Part shown: one piece after another, positions 18,201 to 26,369 of the stretch | Layout: every line of letters starts with the position of its first letter | How positions within the stretch are numbered: the stretch's first letter is position 1 | From: Lachnospiraceae bacterium | Lineage (GTDB): Bacteria > Bacillota > Clostridia > Lachnospirales > Lachnospiraceae | NCBI GenBank assembly: GCA_029227035.1 | Contig: JAQXZD010000120.1 | Location: 39,295 to 103,294 of the forward strand | Direction of reading: 5' to 3' | DNA: 64,000 nt | Position numbers and translations under genes: made by a program | The notes under the pieces: model-generated | The model's input: only the letters and a program-made list of their open reading frames with translations | Databases searched by the model: none | Told to the model about the DNA's origin: nothing

Positions 18201-19594
18201 AAGTTCACCGGTCTGTCCTTCTCTGCCGGCACCGGAAGGAACGTATAAAAGCTCCAGTAATCCGCTGTAGCGCCCTCTTGTCTTTTGTCTTTTCCGTCCT
18301 GAATCACCGGATTGTCTCCATCCACATACAGTTCCCTGAACAGGGAAGAACGCATGGAAAACAGCATCACTGCCAGCTTGTATGTATTATTATTATACCC
18401 CGTTGCCTCCTGAGTAAGTCCCGTATCCTTCATATTCCAGTCGAACACCTTAATCTTGAGACCATTCTTCTGACATTCCTGTAACGGAGTATTATAAATT
18501 CCATCATCCATAATCAAAGCCGCATAATTTTTCTTCTCCGTAACCCTCTTAAAAATCTGCAGCGCTGCCTCCCAGGAAATATCTTTTCCATTCCGGAAAC
18601 AATTTCCTGAAGGAGAGACTGTATCGGGAATGCTCTTATCCGTCTTCCCCAATCGGTTATACTCCTGCCATATGGAAATCAGGGATGCATCATGACTCTT
18701 TGGAGAAATGCTGATCAAATCCGCATACTGCACCCAGTTATTCTGATTCTTGATATTCTCGTTCAGTTCTTCCGGCGTAATCGTCTTAATGACAACGGAA
18801 TATGCTGCCGCCTCTTCATCACTTAACTGCAAGGTATCTTTTAAAAAGTGTTCCTTGCTCTCGTAAGTGTAATAGTTCTCTGTTATCATCAGTTTCTGTT
18901 CCGAATCCTTCAGGGAAGCGGTTCTCTTCGTATAAAACCGATCCCCCGGATTCACCAGATGCTGTGAAAGATCCCCATCAAACAGGATACCGGAATAGTC
19001 ATCCTTTTCGAACTCATTCACCGTATGCCAGATGAGATTTCCGTTTCTCTCCGGCTTAAACTGTATCTGTTCTTCCGTCCGCTCCCAGGTAAAAGTACCT
19101 TCTCCATCTTTGACCACTTCATAGTAGCCATCCAGAGTCTTCTCCTCTTCACACGCCCGCAGGTTACATTTCCCATCAACAACATCATAGTTTTGCTCGT
19201 CACCTTCCGGTTCATCCGAGAAAAAATATGCGGTCTGCGGTGTGACAACTGCATCTGCCAGACTTCCAACGGTAGTAATCTTCCCTCGTCCGTACATCTG
19301 CTCCACAGCCACAGGCTCACATCCGCCAATCTGATAGCCAAACTCAGCCATCTCTTCATAAGGCACAATCTCCAGAACGACAAACGGCCGTTTCTCTGTT
19401 CCCTTTTTCAGGCTCAGATAATTCTCATTCTGGTATTGCGGAAGTTGCTCAATCCGCTCCACTACCCCTCGTGTTACCTTGCTGACATCCGCTGCATAGG
19501 ACAACACATTTTCCTTTGGTATTACAGGCAAAAACGTGACTAACAATGCAATGACCAGCAATGCCGAAACAACTCTCTTACGACGGTTTTTCAT
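15245..19594 (-). CDS. Large secreted DUF5057-type protein
   Basis: A 1449-residue exported protein. A basic start (MKNRRKRVV) and hydrophobic core ending near SYAAD form a cleavable signal peptide. The first conserved block, RPFVVLEIVPYEEMAEFGYQ followed by a GCEPV segment, matches DUF5057 as I remember it. Later parts look like an amidotransferase or ThuA-like Rossmann segment (MIIVGFGDAYGATDLSGIAA, SILFTHDVTSMY) and a beta-rich C-terminus. I see no LPXTG, no SLH repeats and no C-terminal membrane anchor. GGAGGAGA precedes the ATG. The function of the family is unknown to me. Codon use looks like that of its neighbours. Confidence 0.75.
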   Translation of the reverse strand: MKNRRKRVVSALLVIALLVTFLPVIPKENVLSYAADVSKVTRGVVERIEQLPQYQNENYLSLKKGTEKRPFVVLEIVPYEEMAEFGYQIGGCEPVAVEQMYGRGKITTVGSLADAVVTPQTAYFFSDEPEGDEQNYDVVDGKCNLRACEEEKTLDGYYEVVKDGEGTFTWERTEEQIQFKPERNGNLIWHTVNEFEKDDYSGILFDGDLSQHLVNPGDRFYTKRTASLKDSEQKLMITENYYTYESKEHFLKDTLQLSDEEAAAYSVVIKTITPEELNENIKNQNNWVQYADLISISPKSHDASLISIWQEYNRLGKTDKSIPDTVSPSGNCFRNGKDISWEAALQIFKRVTEKKNYAALIMDDGIYNTPLQECQKNGLKIKVFDWNMKDTGLTQEATGYNNNTYKLAVMLFSMRSSLFRELYVDGDNPVIQDGKDKRQEGATADYWSFYTFLPVPAEKDRPVNFEQYAYWSGAEAWQNYNMTPTPSNEGYKNWTLEHVYSYKGDNGLLRGEYIIQKLANVDKFDEFQDYIEGKQITDPNPSDAVRFILGIEDSTEPQEQTLRVLDLEPCVDLQKMKDKNGKEEEDRYEPKWTLQESYVRMLLPGYTGEIEITHQTTAEFNGKAEDLNSTYDLIYLGMDDGAYHKAAKTVSLKNVSGNQQQTTIMLPDWNDNSMDGKIYSHTGDMIESPEIQVDGKDRSVQFLWDKEKNKKVESTELRFAGNDISSLKKAELEEFAKAGYPIVAAGYLYQLPKSLVDNTSNIWKFVEEYQKDKGVYSTTQTEQILKAVRKGLAEDVVFTELPVLYDGTTKDETSAEFKTESYLPQSGGRSYLQFVFQVNQPGYSYRLYMDANRNGKFEDDEVLQEKTAKEGENICRYRLPASLVGLLQWKLEVYQTDCPQVRYVKTGCSAAKGQEKDKKKIQVLQIMPKPDNKYSGKLDLKNDRFKKYYKDLVDYEISIDTTTWSEFRNCFSGPRFHFDSSSEITDSNPVNENSIKYLNGLNKKPADYNMIIVGFGDAYGATDLSGIAAVEYLEYFAAQGKSILFTHDVTSMYNETAKYLDFEDSKKIFGSTANAMLRDLMGMNRYEMVSNQLPKEQRDLLINYQNLTENNHYDTISSSAKHGFTYYALKRLGWNNKNINIDRKVPYRYMVQNPKGAYICNKTYFTQKTGFNNNNDLTTTASKLNDGEITEYPYKISDTLPISDTHGQWYQLNVEDPEVTVWYCLSDDHKYSAWDGKDSNGTGTAVTYGVSPNDAANNYYIYSKGNIFYSGVGHSTDEKGNLTEMETKLFVNTMIAAYRASYEAPVIEITNEEAELVEKQSYSMSVTQEYNGMDGISIEKDAAPVKVTFTPVDFNTVKTRMDGWVYRMNGGKKEYIDTIYRVSDDQPIQADENHMFKDLKNGEEYYVYYEPSWLKDSDRMLYFDIKNNKLKDVNTTKLNMTTQPLFYLG

Positions 19595-19680
19595 ATTCTT
19601 TCTCCTCCCGATGGCACATTATCAACCATTTTAACCCTTCTCGAAACTGAGCGAAATGTTTCGTTTATTTTCGCTTACAT

Positions 19681-19709
19681 ATTATATTCCTTTTTCAAAT
19701 TCTTTACAA
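19681..19709 (-). promoter_or_regulatory. Promoter of the DUF5057 gene
   Basis: On the minus strand TTGTAA and a perfect TATAAT are 17 bp apart, about 85 bp before the ATG. Downstream of the -10 lies an inverted repeat CGAAAC/GTTTCG (about 19639-19661) that could be an operator or a leader hairpin. Apart from this and the gltD terminator I see nothing in the 267-bp gap. Confidence 0.6.
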
Positions 19710-19792
19710 TCTGCATTATGTAGAAAAAACTAATTATTTTTTAGTATAAAATTACAATAAATAGCTAAATGCTTAAATTTGTTTAGCATATT

Positions 19793-19833
19793 AAAAAAGT
19801 CGTTAACGCATTTAGCTGCGCTAACGACTTTTT
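19793..19833 (-). terminator. Terminator of gltB-gltD
   Basis: A 16-bp stem with one mismatch: AAAAAGTCGTTA and its complement around a GCAGCTAAATGC loop region. On the minus strand it is followed by TTTTTT, about 30 bp after the gltD stop. Confidence 0.85.
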
Positions 19834-19861
19834 CTTTCTTCCTATATTTATTTCGAATTCA

Positions 19862-21355
19862 TCACTGCACGGACAGATAAGAATACCCCATCAGGCTCTC
19901 ATCCACTTCCCGCGCCACTTCTCTTCCCTCACGGATTGCCCATACTACCAGAGACTGTCCTCTGTGCATGTCACCCGCAGTGAATACATTCTTAATGTTT
20001 GTTGCGTAATGTCCCTCTTCCGTTGCCACATTCGTGCGCTGGTTCAATTCCACACCGAATGCCTTTGCAATATACTCCTCGGTTCCAAGAAAACCTGCAG
20101 CAATCAATACCAGCTCTGCCGGAATCTTGCGCTCGCTTCCCGCAACCTCAACCATATTTCTGCGTCCGGTCTTTTCGTCCACCTTGCTCTCAAGATTGAC
20201 AATGGTAAGTCCGTTTAACTTGCCGCTCTTATCCTTGTGGAACTCCTTTACGGTTGTCTGGTAAATACGAGGATCTGAACCGAAGCAGGCAATCGCTTCT
20301 TCCTGGCCGTAATCGGTCTTAAGCACCTTCGGCCATTCCGGCCATGGATTATCCGCTGTACGCTCTGCCGGAGGACAAGGCATCATCTCAAGCTGAGTCA
20401 CAGACTTTGCGCCCTGACGAATTGCCGTGCCGACACAGTCGTTTCCGGTATCTCCGCCGCCGATAATGACAACGTTCTTGTCCTTTGCGGAAACATATTT
20501 GTTATCCTTCAGACCGGAATCCAGAAGACTCTTTGTGGTGCGTGACAGATAATCCACTGCAAAGTAAATTCCATCTGCATCTCTTCCCGGTGCCTTAATA
20601 TCTCTCGGATTCTTGGCTCCGCAACAGAGAATCACGCGGTCATACTGTTTCATCAGTTCTGCCGCCTTAATGTCTACTCCCACATTGCAGCTTGTGACAA
20701 ACTTAACGCCCTCAGCCTTCATAATCTCGATCTTGCGGTCAATTACCTGCTTTTCCAGCTTCATATTCGGGATTCCGTACATCAGAAGACCACCCACACG
20801 GTCATCTCTCTCATATACCGTCACCTCATGACCTCTCTGATTCAACTGGTCTGCTGCCGCAAGTCCGGAAGGACCGGAACCGATGACTGCCACCTTCTTG
20901 CCTGTTCTCACCTTCGGCACATGTGCTGCTGCGTAACCTTCCTTATAAGCAGTCTCAATCACGCCATGCTCATTGTCGCGGACAGAAACGGGCTCTCCCC
21001 AATGTCCGCAGGTACATGCCTTTTCACACAGTGCCGGACAGACTCTGGAAGTAAATTCCGGGAAATTATTTGTCTTGTGCAGACGGTTGTATGCCTGCTG
21101 CCAGTTTCCGGAATATACCAGATCATTCCACTCCGGTACCAGATTATGAAGCGGACATCCGGAGGTCATTCCCGCAATCGTCATACCGGACTGACAAAAC
21201 GGAACTCCGCAGTCCATACAACGCGCTGCCTGCTCCTGCTGCTTTTCCGGAGAGAGGAATACATGGAACTCATTATAATTCTTAATACGCTCTTTTGGCT
21301 CAACCGAATGTGCCTCGCATCTTTCGTATTCTAAAAATCCTGTTGGCTTACCCAT
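19862..21355 (-). CDS. gltD: Glutamate synthase [NADPH] small subunit
   Basis: The 497-residue beta subunit passes electrons from NAD(P)H through FAD to the large subunit. The N-terminal ferredoxin-like part carries two Cys clusters (CMDCGVPFC and later CPALCEKACTCG) for 4Fe-4S centres. The FAD site is VIGSGPSGLAAADQL and the NADPH site VIIGGGDTGNDCVG. A final FAD block is VFTAGDMHRGQSLVVWAI. The ribosome binding site AAGGAGGG overlaps the gltB stop codon, so the subunits are coupled, and a strong terminator follows. Confidence 0.96.
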   Translation of the reverse strand: MGKPTGFLEYERCEAHSVEPKERIKNYNEFHVFLSPEKQQEQAARCMDCGVPFCQSGMTIAGMTSGCPLHNLVPEWNDLVYSGNWQQAYNRLHKTNNFPEFTSRVCPALCEKACTCGHWGEPVSVRDNEHGVIETAYKEGYAAAHVPKVRTGKKVAVIGSGPSGLAAADQLNQRGHEVTVYERDDRVGGLLMYGIPNMKLEKQVIDRKIEIMKAEGVKFVTSCNVGVDIKAAELMKQYDRVILCCGAKNPRDIKAPGRDADGIYFAVDYLSRTTKSLLDSGLKDNKYVSAKDKNVVIIGGGDTGNDCVGTAIRQGAKSVTQLEMMPCPPAERTADNPWPEWPKVLKTDYGQEEAIACFGSDPRIYQTTVKEFHKDKSGKLNGLTIVNLESKVDEKTGRRNMVEVAGSERKIPAELVLIAAGFLGTEEYIAKAFGVELNQRTNVATEEGHYATNIKNVFTAGDMHRGQSLVVWAIREGREVAREVDESLMGYSYLSVQ

Positions 21356-21370
21356 TTTGTTCTTCCCTCC

Positions 21371-24300
21371 TTACGCTCTCGTTCCGGCATAAAATGCCTC
21401 GATCTGTGCCTGCTCTGCATTCAGTCCCTTCTCTTCCATCTGGACGATTGCCATCTGCATACGATTATAATCATATGGAATGACTTTTTTGAACTTCGGC
21501 AGATATTCACTGAAATGATCCAAAACAGCTTTTCCCTTTTCCGAATTGGTCAGGGTGACGTGCTCCTTGATCATCTCCTTCAATTCCTGTACATCATATT
21601 TGTTGGTTACTTCCTCGGTAAATACCATGGACTTATTGGTACGCATGTAAAGGTCATTATCTTCATCCAGAACATATGCGATTCCGCCGCTCATACCTGC
21701 TGCGAAGTTCTTTCCGGTTTTTCCGAGAATGACAACGCGACCGCCCGTCATGTATTCACATCCATGGTCACCGACACCCTCTACGACAGCCGTAGCTCCG
21801 GAGTTACGGACACAGAAACGCTCACCTGCAACACCGTTGATAAAGGCTTTTCCGCTTGTTGCTCCGTACAGTGCCACGTTACCGATAATGATATTCTCAT
21901 CCTTCTTGTAAGTAACGCCTGCAGGCGGATATACCACCAGCTTACCACCGGACAGTCCCTTTCCGAAGTAATCGTTGGAATCTCCTACCAGCTCCAGTGT
22001 CAGTCCCTTCGGGATAAAAGCACCGAAACTCTGACCGCCTGCGCCGTTACACTTGACAATGAAAGTATCCTCTTCCAGAGTATCGTCGTATGCCTTTGTA
22101 ATCTCCGAGCCAAAGATGGTTCCCAGCGAACGGTTGATGTTAGTTACCTCGGTATCAATCATACGCTTCTGTTTCTTCTCCAATGCCGGTTTCAACTGCT
22201 TTAAGAGAATCGTCATATCCTTTGACTTATCCAGCTCAAAATCATATACCTGCTTCGGATCAAAAATCACCTTCTGCTTGGTTCCTGCAAACGGATTGTT
22301 CAGGATGTTGCTCAGATCCAGCTTTGCTTCACGCTCTGACAGATCCTCGCGTACCTTAAGCAGATCGCTTCTTCCAACCAGCTCGTCTACCGTGCGGCAG
22401 CCAAGCTTTGCCATATATTCACGCAGCTCTTCTGCGATAAAACGCATAAAGTTCTCCACATATTCCGGCTTTCCGGCAAAACGCTTCCGGAGCTCCGGAT
22501 TCTGTGTTGCAATACCTGCCGGACAGGTATCCAGATTACATACACGCATCATTACGCAGCCCATACATACCAGTGGAGCTGTTGCAAATCCATACTCTTC
22601 GGCACCGAGACATGCTGCAATTGCCACATCTCTTCCGCTCATCAGCTTACCGTCTGTCTCAATGCGCACCTTATTTCTTAATCCGTTCATAATCAGAGTC
22701 TGGTGTGTCTCTGCAAGACCAAGCTCCCACGGAAGTCCCGCATTGTGAATGGAACTGCTCGGTGCGGCACCGGTACCTCCGTCATAACCGGAGATCAGGA
22801 CAACCTGTGCACCTGCCTTTGCAACACCGGCTGCAACGGTTCCCACACCTGCCTCAGAAACCAGCTTCACGGAAATTCTTGCATCCCGGTTGGCATTCTT
22901 TAAGTCAAAAATCAACTGCTCCAGATCCTCGATAGAGTAAATGTCATGGTGCGGTGGCGGTGAAATCAGAGATACACCCGGTGTGGAAAGTCTGGTCTTG
23001 GCAATCCACGGATAAACCTTCTTACCCGGCAGATGTCCTCCTTCACCCGGCTTTGCCCCCTGTGCCATCTTAATCTGAATCTCCTGTGCACTGGTCAGGT
23101 AACGGCTGGTTACACCGAAACGTCCACTCGCAACCTGCTTGATGGCAGAGCAGCGATTCAGTCCGTCCGGTCCGATGGTCAGACGGTCTTTGTCTTCTCC
23201 ACCCTCTCCGGTGTTGGACTTTCCGTGCAGACGGTTCATGGCGATAGCCAGTGTCTCATGCGCTTCCTTGGAGATGGAACCGTATGACATGGCACCTGTC
23301 TTAAATCTGGTGACGATGGAATCCACGCTCTCCACCTCTTCCAGCTTAACACCCTTCTTCGGATAGTTGAAATCCATCAGGCCACGGAGATTGGTGTGCT
23401 TCTGTTCCTCATCCACAAGCGAGGTATACTGCTTGAACATGTTGTAATCTCCCCGCTGGGTAGACTGCTGAAGCAGATGAATCGTTGCCGGATTGTACAG
23501 ATGCGCATCCGCACCGCTTCTCATCTTGTGGCGTCCCTTACTGTCAAGGGTAACATCCGTCTCCAGATCCAGCGGATCATAAGCCGCCGAGTGCAGCGTA
23601 TTAACATCATTCTCAATATCCTTAATGGAAATACCGCCAATTCTGCTGACTGTATTGGTAAAGTATTTGTCAATGACATCCTTATTGATACCGATTGCCT
23701 CAAAAATCTTGGAACCCTGATAAGACTGAATCGTCGAAATTCCCATCTTTGCGGCAATCTTGACAATTCCACTGATGATTGCATGATTGTAATCATCCAC
23801 GGCCGCATAATAATCCTTGTCCAGCATGTGCTCATCAATCAACTGCTTTACCGTATCCAGTGCAAGATAAGGATTGATTGCACTGGCACCGAAACCAAGC
23901 AGGGTTGCAAAATGATGCACTTCACGCGGTTCTCCTGATTCCAGAATCACAGACAGAGAGGTACGCTTCTTGGTCTTAACCAGATACTGCTGCAGCGCAG
24001 ATACTGCCAGAAGCGACGGAATGGCAACATGGTTGTCATCCACTCCCCTGTCGGAGAGAATCAGAATATTGGCACCGTCACGGTAAGCTCTGTCAGCCTC
24101 AATGAAAAGACGATCCACGGCCTTTTCCAGACTGGTATTCTTATAATAGGTAATCGGAATGGTTACAACCTTAAATCCCTCCACCTTCATGTTGCGGATT
24201 TTCATCAGATCCGTATTGGTAAGAATCGGGTTGTTGATGCGAAGAACCTTACAGTTCTCCGGCTTTTCCTCCAGAAGGTTTCCTGCGGATCCGATATATA

Positions 24301-25924
24301 CGGTTGTGGAAGTAACAATCTCCTCACGAATGGAATCGATTGGCGGATTCGTTACCTGTGCGAACAACTGCTTAAAGTAATTAAACAGCGGCTCCCGGTT
24401 ACCGGATAAAGCTGCCAGCGGTGTATCCGTACCCATCGCTGACGTACCCTCGATTCCGTTCTTTGCCATCGGAAGAATGGTATCCTTCAATGACTCATAA
24501 GTATATCCGAATGCTCTCTGCATTCTCTGGCGCTCTTCCTTGGTGTACTCCGGTACACGCTCGTTCGGAATCTTCAGATCCTGAAGCATCACGATATTGC
24601 GGTCAAGCCACTCACCATACGGCTGCTGCTCTGCATATCTTTCCTTCAGTTCATCATCCCCAATCACGCGTCCCTGAACCGTATCCACCAGAAGCATCTT
24701 GCCCGGACGCAGACGATCCTTTTTCACAATCTTTGTCGGATCAATATCCAACACTCCCACCTCGGAAGACAGAATCAGATAATCATCGTCGGTGATATAG
24801 TAACGGGATGGACGCAGTCCGTTACGGTCGAGAACCGCACCCATCATATCTCCGTCTGAGAAAAGAATGGACGCCGGTCCGTCCCAAGGCTCCATCATCG
24901 TTGCGTAGTACTGATAAAAATCCTTCTTCTTCTGCGTCATAACCGAATTGTTTGCCCACGGTTCCGGAATCATAATCATCACGGCAAGAGGAAGCTCCAT
25001 ACCACTCATAACGAGAAACTCCAGTGTGTTATCCAGCATTGCCGAATCCGATCCTTCCGTATTGACAACCGGAAGCACCTTCTGGAACTCTCCGCGCAGC
25101 TTTCCGGATGCCATGGTCTCCTCACGGGCAAGCATCTTGTCCGCATTACCGCGGATGGTATTAATCTCTCCGTTATGTACAATAAAACGGTTCGGATGCG
25201 CACGTTCCCAGCTCGGATTTGTGTTTGTGGAGAATCTGGAATGCACGGTGGCAATGGCAGATTCATAATCCGGATCCTGCAGATCTGAGAAAAACTGTCT
25301 GAGCTGTTCTACCAGAAACATTCCCTTGTATACGATGGTTCTGCTGGACAGTGAAGCCACATAGCTGTCATCATTGGACTGCTCAAACACACGGCGTGCC
25401 ACATACAGCTTCCGGTCAAAATCCAGTCCTTTCTCCACGTCTTCCGGTCTCTTGATAAAAGCCTGCATGATACAAGGCATGCAGCTTCTCGCCTTGTCGG
25501 AAAGCTTGTCCGGATGAATCGGAACCTCTCTCCATCCGAGGAATTCCATTCCCTCCTTCTCGACAATGACCTCAAACATTTTCTTTGCCTGATTCTTCTT
25601 CAGCTCGTCCTGTGGGAAGAAGAACATACCGATACCGTAATCTCTCTCCTCTCCGAGTTCGATTCCAAGAGGTTTTACCGCCTTCTTGAAAAACTTATGG
25701 GAAATCTGCAGAAGAATACCGACTCCGTCACCGGTCTTACCGTCAGCATCCTTTCCGGCTCTATGCTTTAAATTCTCAACAATCTTCAAGGCATTCTCGA
25801 CTGTCTCATGTGTCTTGATACCCTTAATGTTCACAACAGCTCCGATTCCGCAGTTATCATGCTCAAAACGCGGATCATATAATCCTGTCGGTACTGCTGT
25901 ACTTTCGTTCCACTGTTCTTTCAT
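21371..25924 (-). CDS. gltB: Glutamate synthase large subunit
   Basis: The alpha subunit makes two glutamates from glutamine and 2-oxoglutarate. The track ORF starts 54 bp too early. The ATG at 25924 (MKEQWNES) has GAAAGGAT about 7 bp upstream and yields 1517 residues. Catalytic Cys25 in FEHDNCGIGAVV becomes N-terminal after removal of a propeptide (class II amidotransferase). The central and FMN domains follow (GRFGVTSRYL, KPGEGGHLPGKKV, SGYDGGTGAAP). The 3Fe-4S Cys cluster is VCMGCVMMRVCNLDTCPAG. The C-terminal GXGXG beta-helix domain includes GATSGKAFINGVAGERF. The gene has a long structured leader. Confidence 0.96.
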   Translation of the reverse strand: MKEQWNESTAVPTGLYDPRFEHDNCGIGAVVNIKGIKTHETVENALKIVENLKHRAGKDADGKTGDGVGILLQISHKFFKKAVKPLGIELGEERDYGIGMFFFPQDELKKNQAKKMFEVIVEKEGMEFLGWREVPIHPDKLSDKARSCMPCIMQAFIKRPEDVEKGLDFDRKLYVARRVFEQSNDDSYVASLSSRTIVYKGMFLVEQLRQFFSDLQDPDYESAIATVHSRFSTNTNPSWERAHPNRFIVHNGEINTIRGNADKMLAREETMASGKLRGEFQKVLPVVNTEGSDSAMLDNTLEFLVMSGMELPLAVMIMIPEPWANNSVMTQKKKDFYQYYATMMEPWDGPASILFSDGDMMGAVLDRNGLRPSRYYITDDDYLILSSEVGVLDIDPTKIVKKDRLRPGKMLLVDTVQGRVIGDDELKERYAEQQPYGEWLDRNIVMLQDLKIPNERVPEYTKEERQRMQRAFGYTYESLKDTILPMAKNGIEGTSAMGTDTPLAALSGNREPLFNYFKQLFAQVTNPPIDSIREEIVTSTTVYIGSAGNLLEEKPENCKVLRINNPILTNTDLMKIRNMKVEGFKVVTIPITYYKNTSLEKAVDRLFIEADRAYRDGANILILSDRGVDDNHVAIPSLLAVSALQQYLVKTKKRTSLSVILESGEPREVHHFATLLGFGASAINPYLALDTVKQLIDEHMLDKDYYAAVDDYNHAIISGIVKIAAKMGISTIQSYQGSKIFEAIGINKDVIDKYFTNTVSRIGGISIKDIENDVNTLHSAAYDPLDLETDVTLDSKGRHKMRSGADAHLYNPATIHLLQQSTQRGDYNMFKQYTSLVDEEQKHTNLRGLMDFNYPKKGVKLEEVESVDSIVTRFKTGAMSYGSISKEAHETLAIAMNRLHGKSNTGEGGEDKDRLTIGPDGLNRCSAIKQVASGRFGVTSRYLTSAQEIQIKMAQGAKPGEGGHLPGKKVYPWIAKTRLSTPGVSLISPPPHHDIYSIEDLEQLIFDLKNANRDARISVKLVSEAGVGTVAAGVAKAGAQVVLISGYDGGTGAAPSSSIHNAGLPWELGLAETHQTLIMNGLRNKVRIETDGKLMSGRDVAIAACLGAEEYGFATAPLVCMGCVMMRVCNLDTCPAGIATQNPELRKRFAGKPEYVENFMRFIAEELREYMAKLGCRTVDELVGRSDLLKVREDLSEREAKLDLSNILNNPFAGTKQKVIFDPKQVYDFELDKSKDMTILLKQLKPALEKKQKRMIDTEVTNINRSLGTIFGSEITKAYDDTLEEDTFIVKCNGAGGQSFGAFIPKGLTLELVGDSNDYFGKGLSGGKLVVYPPAGVTYKKDENIIIGNVALYGATSGKAFINGVAGERFCVRNSGATAVVEGVGDHGCEYMTGGRVVILGKTGKNFAAGMSGGIAYVLDEDNDLYMRTNKSMVFTEEVTNKYDVQELKEMIKEHVTLTNSEKGKAVLDHFSEYLPKFKKVIPYDYNRMQMAIVQMEEKGLNAEQAQIEAFYAGTRA

Positions 25925-25972
25925 AAAGATGATCCTTTCTTGAATACTTTTTATAACTATACACTTCCTCTT

Positions 25973-26129
25973 CCCCATATTCGCATTTCCGCACTCGCTT
26001 ACGAGTGCTTTCCCGTCCTTTTAGGACTAAAAATGCTCATATTGGGGCGGTGACTCTATTCGAGCCACCTTCCGAATAAGATAATCAGCTTCTTAACATG
26101 CAAGCATGACGAATCTGCCTATCTTATTC
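25973..26129 (-). ncRNA. Structured 5' leader of gltB, class not recognised
   Basis: Reading the minus strand, four helices can be drawn. (a) GAATAAGATA with TATCTTATTC (26129-26120 / 26083-26074) closes a hairpin CATGC/GCATG. (b) GGTGGCTC/GAGTCACC encloses loop GAATA. (c) A long helix pairs CCCCAATAT-GA-GCATTT with AAATGC-GA-ATATGGGG, with facing GA/GA positions. (d) Inside (c) sit two hairpins, GTCC/GGAC and GCACTCG/CGAGTGC. No U-tract terminator follows, so control of translation or processing is as likely as attenuation. It lacks the T-box sequence, and I cannot match it to the riboswitch classes I know. A dispersed genomic repeat is the alternative. Confidence 0.5.
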
Positions 26130-26161
26130 TAAAGGAGTTTTGAATAGTTACCTTTGTTTAA

Positions 26162-26191
26162 ATTTTACTCCTTTTTGCGTACTCTTGTAAA
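26162..26191 (-). promoter_or_regulatory. Promoter of gltB
   Basis: On the minus strand TTTACA, an 18-bp spacer and TAAAAT. The predicted start near 26155 gives a leader of about 230 nt before the gltB ATG. This and the structured leader occupy the 445-bp gap upstream of gltB. Confidence 0.55.
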
Positions 26192-26303
26192 CAACAAATT
26201 TTTGTAAATTGTCAGATAATCAGACAATTCAATGTGTTTTCTTCATTTGAGTTATCATCTATCGCTGTTTTTTGTCTTTCCTGCTATTTTACGCACAATA
26301 ATA

Positions 26304-26344
26304 GGCGGTGATGAAACAAAAATATTTTTTATTTCATCACCGCC
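26304..26344. terminator. Long hairpin after the phosphodiesterase gene
   Basis: GGCGGTGATGAAA and TTTCATCACCGCC form a perfect 13-bp stem around an A/T-only loop, 26 bp past the stop. The U tract after the stem is poor on both strands, so it could act as a terminator, an RNA stabiliser or a repeat. Confidence 0.5.
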
Positions 26345-26369
26345 AACACCCGTTTCTGCGAAATTTTTT

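Noticed and set aside
25973-26129. T-box leader upstream of gltB
   Set aside because: The contiguous GGTGGNACCGCG antiterminator sequence and a following terminator are absent; the GGTGG and ACCGC parts are separated by a hairpin loop.
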